Part shown: positions 43,357 to 53,519 of the stretch, one piece after another
Layout: each line of letters starts with the position of its first letter
How positions within the stretch are numbered: position 1 is the stretch's first letter
NCBI GenBank assembly: GCA_003151955.1
Contig: PLZB01000026.1
Span: 1 to 64,000, forward strand
From: Acidimicrobiaceae bacterium
GTDB taxonomy: Bacteria > Actinomycetota > Acidimicrobiia > Acidimicrobiales > UBA8190
DNA length: 64,000 nucleotides
Reading direction: 5' to 3'
Translations under genes and position numbers: made by a program
The notes under the pieces: generated by a model
The model's database searches: none
The model's input: the letters and a program-made list of their open reading frames with translations, nothing else
What the model was told of the DNA's origin: nothing

Positions 43357-43362
43357 GGCTCC

Positions 43363-43368
43363 AGCGTA
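43363..43368 (-). promoter_or_regulatory. Leaderless-type -10 element
   Basis: Minus-strand TACGCT ends six bases before GTG 43356 of the PH-like membrane protein. Confidence 0.45.
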
Positions 43369-43420
43369 CGGGCGGCGCGACGGCAGTGGACGGTCCGCCC
43401 GCGCCGCCATCGCCGTCGGG

Positions 43421-43426
43421 TAGCGT
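43421..43426 (+). promoter_or_regulatory. Leaderless-type -10 element for pyrG leader
   Basis: TAGCGT ends six bases before ATG 43433, the start of a 7-codon ORF ahead of pyrG, rather than before pyrG itself. Confidence 0.5.
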
Positions 43427-43428
43427 AA

Positions 43429-45711
<2,283 letters not shown>

Positions 45712-45718
<7 letters not shown>

Positions 45719-46632
45719 GCCGCAGCGCCGAGGAGTTCCTGTCCTGGCTGGCGGTCGAGCAGGGCCGCTCCCGCAACACCCTGGCCGCCTACCGACGGGA
45801 CCTGGCCGCCTACGAGGCCCACCTGGCCGAGCGGGGTCTGGCCCTCGACAACATCGGGCTCGTCGACGTCGAGGAGTACCTGGCCGTCCGGCGGGCCGGC
45901 GGACTGGGCCCGGCCTCGCTGTCCCGGGCGTTGGCGTCCATCCGGGGCCTCCATCGCTTCCGGGTCGAGGAGGGCTGGGCCGCCGTCGATCCCACCACCG
46001 ATGTGGCCCGACCGGGGCTGCCCCGGCGCCTGCCCAAGGCCATCGAGGAGGAGGAGGTCACCCGCCTCCTCGACCTCGCCGGCGACGATCCCGTCAGCCG
46101 CCGGGACCTGGCCATCCTCGAGGTCCTCTACGGCACCGGGATGCGGGTGGGGGAGCTCGTCGGCCTCTCCCTCGGGGACCTCGGGTCGGAGACGGGCCTG
46201 GTCCGGGTCATCGGGAAGGGGGACAAGGAACGGCTCGTCCCCATCGGGCGACACGGCGCCAGGGCCCTGGAACGGTGGCTCGGACCCGGCGGGCGTCCCG
46301 TCATGGTCCCGAACCGCTGGGCCCGCCGGGACGACTCCGAGGCCGTGTTCCTCAACCAGCGGGGTGGGCGCCTCAGCCGCCAGGGGGTGTGGGGCGTCCT
46401 GCAACGGCGGGCCCGGGAGGCCGGCCTCGAGCACCGGGTCCATCCCCATGTGCTGCGCCATTCCTGCGCCACCCACATGCTGGCCCACGGCGCCGACATC
46501 CGGGTCGTCCAGGAGCTCCTCGGTCACGCATCGATCGCCACCACCCAGATCTACACCAGGGTCTCCATGGAGCACCTCCGGCGGGCCTATGAGGACGCCC
46601 ACCCGCGCGCCCGACCTGGCGGGGGGCTGTAG
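45712..46632 (+). CDS. xerD: Tyrosine recombinase XerD
   Basis: 306 residues. Catalytic set complete: Arg145 (GTGMRVGEL), Lys172 (GKGDKERL), His246 and Arg249 (HVLRHS), His272 (LLGHAS) and Tyr281 (QIYTRVS). The N-terminal SAM-like domain (SRNTLAAYRRDLAAYEAHL) binds the dif core site. With XerC it resolves chromosome dimers. Position between the Nudix gene and the ScpAB genes is the actinobacterial xerD place. GTG start overlaps the Nudix gene by 7 bases. Confidence 0.93.
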
Positions 46633-46635
46633 GCT
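46630..46635 (+). promoter_or_regulatory. Leaderless-type -10 element
   Basis: TAGGCT spans the xerD stop codon and ends six bases before GTG 46642 of the DksA-like gene. Confidence 0.45.
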
Positions 46636-46641
46636 CGCGCT

Positions 46642-46977
46642 GTGCCTGACGCCCCCGCTGTTGAAGTCCGCTCGCGCCTCGAGGAGGAGCGGGACGAGTT
46701 GCAGGCACGCCTGTCCGAGCTGGGGGTCGGCGAGGGAGTCGGGCTCCACTACGACTCGAACTTCGCGGATACCAGTCAGGTGACCGCCGAGCGTGGTGAG
46801 GCGGAGGCCCTCTCGGCCAAGTTGGGGGAGACCCTCGCCGACGTCGAACGGGCCCTCGGCAAGCTCGAGGCGGGCACCTACGGGGACTGCGAGGACTGCG
46901 GCGACCCCATCAACGAGGCCCGCCTGGATGCCATGCCGGCCGCCCGGTTCTGCATCAGCTGCGCTGCCAAGCACTGA
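46642..46977 (+). CDS. DksA/TraR-type zinc-finger protein
   Basis: 111 residues. N-terminal coiled coil (RLEEERDELQARLSELG) and C-terminal four-cysteine finger CEDCG ... CISC, the DksA/TraR fold that binds RNA polymerase through its secondary channel. The ALGKLEAGTYGDCEDCG run is typical. The coiled-coil tip residues that matter for ppGpp response are not obvious, so it is called DksA-like only. Confidence 0.85.
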   Translation: MPDAPAVEVRSRLEEERDELQARLSELGVGEGVGLHYDSNFADTSQVTAERGEAEALSAKLGETLADVERALGKLEAGTYGDCEDCGDPINEARLDAMPAARFCISCAAKH

Positions 46978-46981
46978 TCCG

Positions 46982-47779
46982 TTGACGGCGTCACCGGACG
47001 ACCCGGACGGCGCTGCACCACCCTGGACACCGCCCCAACTGTCCCGGCCCGGCGTCGACCCGTGGGTGGTGGTGGCCGCGGTGGCGGTCCTCGCCGTCCT
47101 CGTCGGCCTGGTCGTCTCCCACCACATCCGCCCCACCCGCTTCACCGTCGTCTACTTCCTGGTCCTCGTCCCCTCGGTCATGCTCCACGAGATCTCCCAC
47201 GGGATCGTGGCCGATGCCCTCGGCGACGACACGGCCAGGCGGGCCGGCCGGCTCACGGCCAACCCCCTGGCCCACGTCGACCTCTTCGGGACCATCCTCC
47301 TCCCGGCCCTCCTGGTTTGGGCCGGCCCTGTCGTGTTCGGCTACGCCAAGCCGGTACCGGTGGACCGGTCGAAGCTCCGCCACCCCCGTAACGACAGTGT
47401 CCTTGTCTCCCTGGCCGGCCCGGCCACGAACATCGTCCTGTTCCTGGTGGTGGCCTTGGTCTTCCGGGGTCTGGTGGCGGCCGGACTCTTCCTTCCCGCC
47501 CACGCCCGGGACCTTCCCCTGGTCTACGAGGTGCTCGCCACCGCCGGACTGGCCAACATCTGGCTCGCCCTCTTCAACCTCCTGCCCCTCCCGCCCCTCG
47601 ACGGCTCCATGCTGGTCGAGCGGGTCATCCCCGACCGGTTGCTGGGCGGCTACTACCGGGTCCGCCCCTACGGCCTCGCCGTCGTGGTCCTGGCTGCCCT
47701 GGTCGTCGTCCGGCTGACCCCGGTCGAGAACCACCTCGCCGACCTGGCCGGGGTCATCTGGCGGGCCGTGGCCGGCTGA
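46982..47779 (+). CDS. Site-2 protease-like membrane metalloprotease (M50)
   Basis: About 265 residues with five to six spans. The zinc motif HEISHG (HExxH) lies in the second span and the third ligand in LFNLLPLPPLDGSML (the PxxDG motif) near the C-terminus, with LAGPATNIVLF between, all typical of the FPG/Rv1700s-type S2P group. It would cut membrane proteins within the bilayer. The start is inferred as TTG 46982, with no ribosome site; GTG near 47064 is an alternative that loses only the hydrophilic N-terminus. Confidence 0.85.
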   Translation: MTASPDDPDGAAPPWTPPQLSRPGVDPWVVVAAVAVLAVLVGLVVSHHIRPTRFTVVYFLVLVPSVMLHEISHGIVADALGDDTARRAGRLTANPLAHVDLFGTILLPALLVWAGPVVFGYAKPVPVDRSKLRHPRNDSVLVSLAGPATNIVLFLVVALVFRGLVAAGLFLPAHARDLPLVYEVLATAGLANIWLALFNLLPLPPLDGSMLVERVIPDRLLGGYYRVRPYGLAVVVLAALVVVRLTPVENHLADLAGVIWRAVAG

Positions 47780-47797
47780 GCCGGGTCGGGCCCCGGC
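47780..47797. terminator. Hairpin between convergent genes
   Basis: GCCGGG-TCGGGC-CCCGGC, a 6-base GC stem with a 6-base loop, fills the 23-base gap between the protease stop and the convergent trpS stop. A likely two-way terminator, though without T-runs. Confidence 0.45.
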
Positions 47798-47802
47798 GGG
47801 GA

Positions 47803-48801
47803 TCAGCCCGAGTAGCCCTCGGCCGGGGCCAGGAACCCGGCCGCGGCCATGGCCCGCTCGAAGGTCGGTCCCGCCACCGTCCGGGCCTTGGCCGCCCCGG
47901 CGGCCAGCACCCCGACCACGTGGGCCCGGTCGGCGGCCAGGGCCAGATGGCGCTCCCGGACGGGCCGGAGGAGCTCGACCAGGGCCTCGGCCACGGCCGC
48001 CTTCAGGCCGCCGTAGTTGGTGAAGCCGGGGGCCAGGGAGGCGGGGTCGGCCCCGGTGGCGGCGGCCAGGAGGTCGAGGAGGTTCGAGACCCCCGGCTTG
48101 GCCGCCGGGTCGTAGCGAACCTCGGACTCGGTGTCGGTCACGGCCTTGCGGACCTTGCGGTCGATCTCCTGCGGGCTGTCGAGGATGTCGACGGTCCCGA
48201 GAGGGGAGCTGACCGACTTCGACATCTTCCGGGTCGGCTCCTGGAGGTCCATGACCCGGGCCGCCACGGCCGGGACGGCCGCCTCGGGAACGACGAAGGT
48301 GGGCCCGAAGTGGTGGTTGAAGCGGATGGCCACGTCCCGGGTGAGCTCCAGGTGCTGGCGCTGGTCGTCACCGACGGGGACCCGGTCGGCGTCGTAGAGG
48401 AGGATGTCGGCCGCCATCAGGACGGGGTAGGTGAGGAGGCCGGCCCGGACCGACTCGTTCTCACCGCCCTTCTCCTTGAACTGGGTCATCCGCCGGAGCT
48501 CACCGTAGGTGGCGGTGCACTCGAGGAGCCAGGCCAGCCGGGGATGGGCGGCCACGTGGCTCTGGACGAAGAGCGTGCAGACCTCGGGATCGAGGCCGGA
48601 GGCCAGGAGCCCGGTGGCGGTGTCGAGGGTCCGGCCGGCCAGGGCGGCCGGGTCGTAGTCGGAGGTCAGGCTGTGGAGGTCGACGACGCAGAAGAAGGCG
48701 TCGTGCTCGTGCTGGTCGGCGGCCCAGCCCCGGACCGCGCCCAGGTAGTTCCCGAGGTGGAGGACGCCGCTGGGCTGGACACCGGAGAGGACCCTGGTCA
48801 T
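47803..48801 (-). CDS. trpS: Tryptophanyl-tRNA synthetase
   Basis: 332 residues, normal length for the bacterial enzyme. Class I signatures: HLGN (HIGH type) near residue 15 in QPSGVLHLGNYLGA and KMSKS in EPTRKMSKSVSS. GDDQRQHLELTRD and MAADILLYDADRVPVG bind tryptophan and tRNA. Leaderless-type TACCAT eight bases before ATG. Divergent from scpA. Confidence 0.96.
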   Translation of the reverse strand: MTRVLSGVQPSGVLHLGNYLGAVRGWAADQHEHDAFFCVVDLHSLTSDYDPAALAGRTLDTATGLLASGLDPEVCTLFVQSHVAAHPRLAWLLECTATYGELRRMTQFKEKGGENESVRAGLLTYPVLMAADILLYDADRVPVGDDQRQHLELTRDVAIRFNHHFGPTFVVPEAAVPAVAARVMDLQEPTRKMSKSVSSPLGTVDILDSPQEIDRKVRKAVTDTESEVRYDPAAKPGVSNLLDLLAAATGADPASLAPGFTNYGGLKAAVAEALVELLRPVRERHLALAADRAHVVGVLAAGAAKARTVAGPTFERAMAAAGFLAPAEGYSG

Positions 48802-48809
48802 GGGCGGCC

Positions 48810-48890
48810 ATGGTACGGGAACCGGGGAGCCTCCGACGTCAGCCCTGGTCAGAGGGGATGCACCATGGCGGACGGGACTTCCGGTACCCT
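48810..48890. promoter_or_regulatory. Divergent leaderless-type promoters of trpS and scpA
   Basis: Minus: TACCAT (48810-48815) eight bases before the trpS ATG. Plus: TACCCT (48885-48890) six bases before the scpA ATG at 48897. The 95-base gap holds no other feature I can support. Confidence 0.5.
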
Positions 48891-48896
48891 CCGAAC

Positions 48897-49682
48897 ATGG
48901 CTGTCCAGGTCACCACCGGCGTGTTCGACGGGCCGCTCGAGGTCCTCCTCGAGCTGGTCAGCGGCCACAAGGTCGACATCTACGACATCAGGATCGCCGA
49001 CATCGTCGACGCCTTCCTCCTCGAGCTCTCCGCCCGCCGGGACCACGAGCTCCAGGACATCACCGAATTTCTGGTCATCGCCGCCATCCTGGTCGAGCTC
49101 AAGTCCCGGAAGCTCCTCCCCGGCCCCGACGAGGTCGAGGACGACGAGGAGCTCTGTGGTTACGAGGAGCGGGACCGGCTCCTGGCCCGGATGCTCGAGC
49201 TCCAGGCCTACTCGGCCGCCTCCGACGCCTTCTCCCTGCTGATCGAGGCGGCGGCCCGGTCGCTGCCCAGGACGGCCGGGCTGGAGGAGCGCTTCCGGGA
49301 GCTGGCCCCCGACCTCCTGGCCGGCGTGACCGCCGACGATCTGGCCGACGCCTTCCGGCGGGGAACTGCGCCGCGGCCTGTCCCGAGTCTCGACCTCTAC
49401 CACGTCACCGTCGAGGCCGTCACCGTCTCCGAGGCCGTGGCCGAGCTCGAGGAGCGCCTCCCGGCCGGAGGCCCGACCTCGTTCCGGGCCCTCACTCGGC
49501 ACTGCACCACCCGGATGCAGGTCATCGTCCGGTTCCTGGCCCTGCTCGAGCTGTGCAAGCGAGGTTGGGTCACGCTGGACCAGGGCCACTCCTTCGGTGA
49601 CCTCCAGGTCGAGTGGGTGGCCGGGGCCCGGACGCTGTCGACGGTCGGGGGCGGCGAGGGCTTCGAGGAGTACGACGGTTGA
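48897..49682 (+). CDS. scpA: Segregation and condensation protein A
   Basis: 261 residues. Kleisin subunit of the SMC condensin. Typical N-terminus VTTGVFDGPLEVLLELVSGHKVDIYDI and the EFLVIAAILVELKSRKLLP helix, with a winged-helix C-terminus (MQVIVRFLALLELCKRGWVTL). It bridges the SMC heads with ScpB. ATG 48897 is chosen over an upstream frame because of TACCCT six bases before. scpB follows after 22 bases. Confidence 0.94.
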   Translation: MAVQVTTGVFDGPLEVLLELVSGHKVDIYDIRIADIVDAFLLELSARRDHELQDITEFLVIAAILVELKSRKLLPGPDEVEDDEELCGYEERDRLLARMLELQAYSAASDAFSLLIEAAARSLPRTAGLEERFRELAPDLLAGVTADDLADAFRRGTAPRPVPSLDLYHVTVEAVTVSEAVAELEERLPAGGPTSFRALTRHCTTRMQVIVRFLALLELCKRGWVTLDQGHSFGDLQVEWVAGARTLSTVGGGEGFEEYDG

Positions 49683-49704
49683 TTTTCGGCTAGACCGTCT
49701 CGTC

Positions 49705-50277
49705 GTGGGGATCTCCGAAGAACACAGGGCCATCGAAGCCGTTCTCCTGTCGGCGGTCGAGCCCATCACGCCGAACCTCCTGGCCGAGCTCCTGGAACAG
49801 CCCGTCGAGCGGATCGAGGAGATCTGCCGTGAGCTGGCAGCCGGCTACGAGGCCGAGCACCGGGGCTTCGTCCTGGTCCGGGTGGCAGGGGGCTACCGGT
49901 ATCAGACCCACCCCGACATGGCCCCCTTCGTCGAGCGGTTCGCCATGGAGGGTGTGTCGTCCCGGCTGTCCTCGGCCGCCCTCGAGACCCTGGCCATCGT
50001 GGCCTACAAGCAGCCGGTGTCGCGCGCCCAGGTGGCCGCGCTGCGGGGAGTGAACGTGGACGGTGTCGTCCGGCTCCTCGTCCAGCGGGGATTTATCGTC
50101 GAGGTGGGCCATGCCCCCGGGCCAGGCCAGCCCGTCCTCTACGGCACGACACCGGCCTTCCTCGAGAAGCTGGGGCTCGACTCCCTGGAGCAGCTCCCTC
50201 CCGTCGAGGACCTCCTGCCGGGGCCCGAGGTCGTCGAGCAGCTCGAGGAGCAGCTCCGGCCCGGCTCCGATGTCTGA
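49705..50277 (+). CDS. scpB: Segregation and condensation protein B
   Basis: 190 residues. Two winged-helix domains: IEAVLLSAVEPITPNLLAELL at the start and SSAALETLAIVAYKQPVSRAQVAALRGVN with GVVRLLVQRGFI in the second half, the family signature. It dimerises and binds ScpA. Start taken as GTG 49705; the open frame upstream overlaps scpA. Its stop overlaps the pseudouridine synthase start by eight bases. Confidence 0.94.
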   Translation: MGISEEHRAIEAVLLSAVEPITPNLLAELLEQPVERIEEICRELAAGYEAEHRGFVLVRVAGGYRYQTHPDMAPFVERFAMEGVSSRLSSAALETLAIVAYKQPVSRAQVAALRGVNVDGVVRLLVQRGFIVEVGHAPGPGQPVLYGTTPAFLEKLGLDSLEQLPPVEDLLPGPEVVEQLEEQLRPGSDV

Positions 50278-51118
50278 GGGCGAGCCGACCGGTCCGGCCG
50301 CCCCCCGGGAGGAGCCGGTCGCCGGCGAAGCGGAGCGACTCCAGAAGATCCTGGCCCGGTTGGGGTTCGGCAGCCGGCGGACCTGCGAGGAGCTGATCGC
50401 CGACGGACGGGTCACCATCAACGGCGAGGAGGCCGTCCTGGGCCAACGGGTGGTGGTCGTTGTCGACCGGGTCGAGGTCGACGGGGTCCCGCTCCCGGTC
50501 CTCCCCGGGCTGGTCCACTACCTGCTGAACAAGCCGGCCGGGGTCGTCTCCACCGCCGCCGATCCCGAGGGACGGCCCACCGTCGTCGAGCTCGTTCCCG
50601 ACGACCCCAGGGTCTTCCCGGTCGGCCGCCTCGACACCGCCACCGAGGGCCTCATCATCCTGACCAACGATGGGGAGCTGACCCAGCGGCTCACCCACCC
50701 CTCGTTCGGGGTGGAGAAGGAGTACCTGGTCGACGTGGAGGGCCGGCCGGCCGCCGGAGCGCTCCGGCGGCTCCGGGAGGGGGTCCTCCTCGACGACGGG
50801 ATGACGGCCCCGGCCCGGGTGGGGGTGGTTTCGTCGGGGATCCTCCGGCTCGTCATCCACGAGGGGCGCAACCGCCAGGTCCGACGGATGTGCGAGGCGG
50901 TGGGCCACCCCGTCCGGCGTCTGGTCCGGACCCGGATCGGGCCCCTCACCGATACCAGCCTGGCGCCGGGCCAATGGCGGGAACTGACCTCGACCGAGGT
51001 CAGGGCTCTGAGCAAGGCGGCCTCCTCCCGGCCCCGCCACGCCCCGGGCCGGCGACGGTCGGGGGCCCCCCGTCCGGAACCCGGGGACGATGTCGACGAG
51101 GACGCCGAGGGGGACTGA
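50270..51118 (+). CDS. rluB: Pseudouridine synthase RluB/RsuA type
   Basis: 282 residues. N-terminal S4 RNA-binding domain (RLQKILARLGFGSRRTCEELI), then the catalytic domain with the Asp in GRLDTATEGLIILTNDG and the late RNRQVRRMCEAVGHPV. It converts uridine in 23S (or 16S) rRNA. The C-terminal ~45 residues are a basic-acidic disordered tail. Same gene order as Rv1709-Rv1711. Confidence 0.93.
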   Translation: MSEGEPTGPAAPREEPVAGEAERLQKILARLGFGSRRTCEELIADGRVTINGEEAVLGQRVVVVVDRVEVDGVPLPVLPGLVHYLLNKPAGVVSTAADPEGRPTVVELVPDDPRVFPVGRLDTATEGLIILTNDGELTQRLTHPSFGVEKEYLVDVEGRPAAGALRRLREGVLLDDGMTAPARVGVVSSGILRLVIHEGRNRQVRRMCEAVGHPVRRLVRTRIGPLTDTSLAPGQWRELTSTEVRALSKAASSRPRHAPGRRRSGAPRPEPGDDVDEDAEGD

Positions 51119-51140
51119 CCCGTTGTCGGTCCGCGCCGAC

Positions 51141-51938
51141 TCAGGTCGACGGAGCCGGCAGCGTCCTCCCGAGGAGCCAGCCCAGGACCTCGAGGGCCTG
51201 GGCCGGATCCCAACCCCCGGCCGGGGGTGCCTTCAGGTTCCCGAGCCCGGTGGGGCTGAGCATGCCCTGGAGGGGCGGGCCGAGGGCACCATGGAAGTCG
51301 GGGGAGGCCCCGGTGGAGAACCGCTCCGCTCCGTCGGTACCGACGACCTGGAAGCCGTCGGTGTGGTCGATGTCGTAGGTGAGGGGCTGATGGGTCAGCC
51401 AGTCGAGGCTGGGGGGTGACCCCTCGGGGACCTGTTGGACGACCCAGCCGAAGAAGGCTGCGAATTGGGCCAGCGTGGACGGGGGCTCGGTCACGAGCTC
51501 CCAGCTGGCCCCGGTCAGGCGGGCGTAGGCGGCCAGGCGGGCGACATCGTCGCGGCCCGGGTCGACGGTCATCTCGATCAGGGTGACCCGGGACGTCTGG
51601 GAGGCGGACCGGAGGGACCGGCTGACCTGGAGGAGGTTCCCGGTGTCGAACGGGCACATCTCGCTGCAGAGGGTCAGGAAGGGGACCAGGAGCACGGTCC
51701 GGTCGTGGAGGTCGGCCAGGTGCAGGGTGACCCCCCGCTGGTCGGTGAGGGCCATCCCGGCCAACGACGTCGGCACGGACCGATGCTCGGCCGTCCCGAG
51801 GGACGCCGGGGGCGGACCGGGCGGGCCGGGGCTGCAGGCCCCGAGAAGGGCGGCCAGGGCGGGAAGGGCCGCCAGCGCGGCGGTCCAGCGTCGGCGGCGG
51901 CCCCCTTCCGCGCCGCCGGGCCGCCTGCTCGCTGCCAT
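51141..51938 (-). CDS. Sco1/SenC-family copper lipoprotein
   Basis: 265 residues. Lipoprotein signal with lipobox LGAC (Cys35), then a thioredoxin fold carrying the copper motif LCSEMCPF (CxxxC) and the distal His in DIDHTDGFQVVG. It should deliver copper to the CuA centre of cytochrome oxidase or act in thiol redox outside the membrane. GGAGGGACGAG precedes ATG 51938. It is inserted in opposite orientation between rluB and the aromatic biosynthesis genes. Confidence 0.88.
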   Translation of the reverse strand: MAASRRPGGAEGGRRRRWTAALAALPALAALLGACSPGPPGPPPASLGTAEHRSVPTSLAGMALTDQRGVTLHLADLHDRTVLLVPFLTLCSEMCPFDTGNLLQVSRSLRSASQTSRVTLIEMTVDPGRDDVARLAAYARLTGASWELVTEPPSTLAQFAAFFGWVVQQVPEGSPPSLDWLTHQPLTYDIDHTDGFQVVGTDGAERFSTGASPDFHGALGPPLQGMLSPTGLGNLKAPPAGGWDPAQALEVLGWLLGRTLPAPST

Positions 51939-52043
51939 CTCGTCCCTCCTCGGTCAGCCCGGTCGGGCTCCGGCCATGGATAGCGGGCCTGGGTCCGGAA
52001 CCGCAAGACCGGCCGTCCGTCCCGGGGGTCCGGCCCCGGTCGG

Positions 52044-52049
52044 TAGCAT
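52044..52049 (+). promoter_or_regulatory. Leaderless-type -10 element of the aroH-tyrA-aroA-cmk-plsC operon
   Basis: TAGCAT ends eight bases before ATG 52058. The five genes that follow overlap or abut, so this may be their main promoter. Confidence 0.5.
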
Positions 52050-52057
52050 CGACGTCC

Positions 52058-52426
52058 ATGCCGACCGCCGTCCGTGCCATCCGCGGTGCCACCACCGTCG
52101 ACACCGACATCACCGAACAGGTCACCGACCGGACGACGACACTGCTGCGGACCATCCTCGAGCGCAACGGGGTCGGCCACGAGGACATCATCAGCATCCT
52201 CTTCACGGCCACCGGCGACATCGTGTCGATGTTCCCGGCCACCGCGGCCCGGACGATCGGCCTCGGTGACGTCCCCCTCATCTGCGCCCGGGAGCTCGAC
52301 ATCGTCGGGGCCACCCCCCGGTGCATCCGGATCATGATGCACGTCTCGACCGGCCTGAGCCGGGCCGAGCTGCACCACGTCTACCTGGAAGGGGCCCGGG
52401 GGATCCGTGACGACCTCCCCGAGTGA
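52058..52426 (+). CDS. aroH: Chorismate mutase, AroH type
   Basis: 122 residues, the size of monofunctional AroH-class trimeric chorismate mutases. Key pieces: VRAIRGATTV at the start, DIISILFTATGDI, and the active-site Arg/Glu in LICARELDIVG with RCIRIMMHV and the C-terminal HHVYLEGA. Converts chorismate to prephenate for the tyrA product encoded next, which it overlaps by 20 bases. Confidence 0.95.
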   Translation: MPTAVRAIRGATTVDTDITEQVTDRTTTLLRTILERNGVGHEDIISILFTATGDIVSMFPATAARTIGLGDVPLICARELDIVGATPRCIRIMMHVSTGLSRAELHHVYLEGARGIRDDLPE

Positions 52427-53519
52427 GGTCTCCGGCCCGCGCCCGGCCCGTCCGGGCCGGGCCGCCGTCGTCGGGACCGGTCTGATCGGCGGCTCGCTGG
52501 GCCTGGCCCTGCGGGCCCGGGGCTGGCACGTCACCGGACGTGACGCCGACCCGGGCCGGGCCGGCGAGGCATTGGCCGTCGGGGCCCTCGACGCCGTCGG
52601 TTCCGATCCCGCCGCCGAGATCACCTTCGTGGCCACCCCGCTGGGGGCCACCGTCGAGGAGGTCCGGGCCGTCCTCGGGCAGGCCGGATTCGCCTCCGAC
52701 GCCGTCGTCACCGATGTGGCCGGGGTGAAGGCGCCGGTGACCTCCGCCGTCGAGGACCCCCGCTTCGTCGGCGGGCATCCCATGGCCGGCTCGGAGCAGG
52801 TCGGCCTCTCCGGCGCCGATCCGGACCTGTTCGTAGGGGCCACCTGGGTCCTCACCCCCACCGATGCCACCGTGCCCGAGGGCTTCAGCCGACTCCGCCA
52901 GGTCATCTCCTCCCTCGGGGCCGAGGTGGTCGCCCTCTCGCCCGAGCAGCACGACGCCCTCGTGGCCGTGGTCTCCCACGTCCCCCACCTCACCGCCGCC
53001 ACCCTCATGAACCTGGCCGACCGGATGGCCGTCGACCATGCCGTGCTCCTCCGGCTGGCGGCCGGTGGGTTCCGGGACATGACCAGGGTGGCGGCCGGGA
53101 GCCCGGACATCTGGCCCGATGTCTGCACCGAGAACGCCGAGGCCATCGTGAGCACCCTGGACGCCCTCCTCGCCGATCTGGCCGCCATGCGGGACCGGGT
53201 GGTGGCCGGGGACCGGGGTGCCCTCCTCGACGTCCTGGGCCGGGCCGCCTCGGCCCGACGTTCCCTCCCCTCCCGGGCCGTGAGGCCGGAGCGGCTGGCC
53301 GAGTTCCGGATCCCCGTCCCCGACCGGACCGGGGTCATGGCCGAGATCGTCACGCTGGCCAGCAACTTGGGCCTCAACATCTCCGATCTGGAGATCGCCC
53401 ACAGTGCCGAGGGGGACCGGGGCGTGGTGATCCTGGTGATCGACGCGGAGGCCACCGAGCGGCTCCAGAAGGCCCTGGAGGCCCTGGGCTACCGCTCGGT
53501 GGCCCGGCAGCTGGGATGA
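52407..53519 (+). CDS. tyrA: Prephenate dehydrogenase
   Basis: 370 residues. Rossmann loop VVGTGLIGGSLGLAL near residue 20, GGHPMAGSEQVG with the catalytic His, and VVSHVPHLTAATL. The C-terminal ~75 residues (IPVPDRTGVMAEIVTLASNLGLNI) are an ACT domain, which suggests tyrosine feedback. Oxidises prephenate to 4-hydroxyphenylpyruvate. GTG start inside aroH; its stop overlaps aroA by four bases. Confidence 0.94.
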   Translation: MTTSPSEVSGPRPARPGRAAVVGTGLIGGSLGLALRARGWHVTGRDADPGRAGEALAVGALDAVGSDPAAEITFVATPLGATVEEVRAVLGQAGFASDAVVTDVAGVKAPVTSAVEDPRFVGGHPMAGSEQVGLSGADPDLFVGATWVLTPTDATVPEGFSRLRQVISSLGAEVVALSPEQHDALVAVVSHVPHLTAATLMNLADRMAVDHAVLLRLAAGGFRDMTRVAAGSPDIWPDVCTENAEAIVSTLDALLADLAAMRDRVVAGDRGALLDVLGRAASARRSLPSRAVRPERLAEFRIPVPDRTGVMAEIVTLASNLGLNISDLEIAHSAEGDRGVVILVIDAEATERLQKALEALGYRSVARQLG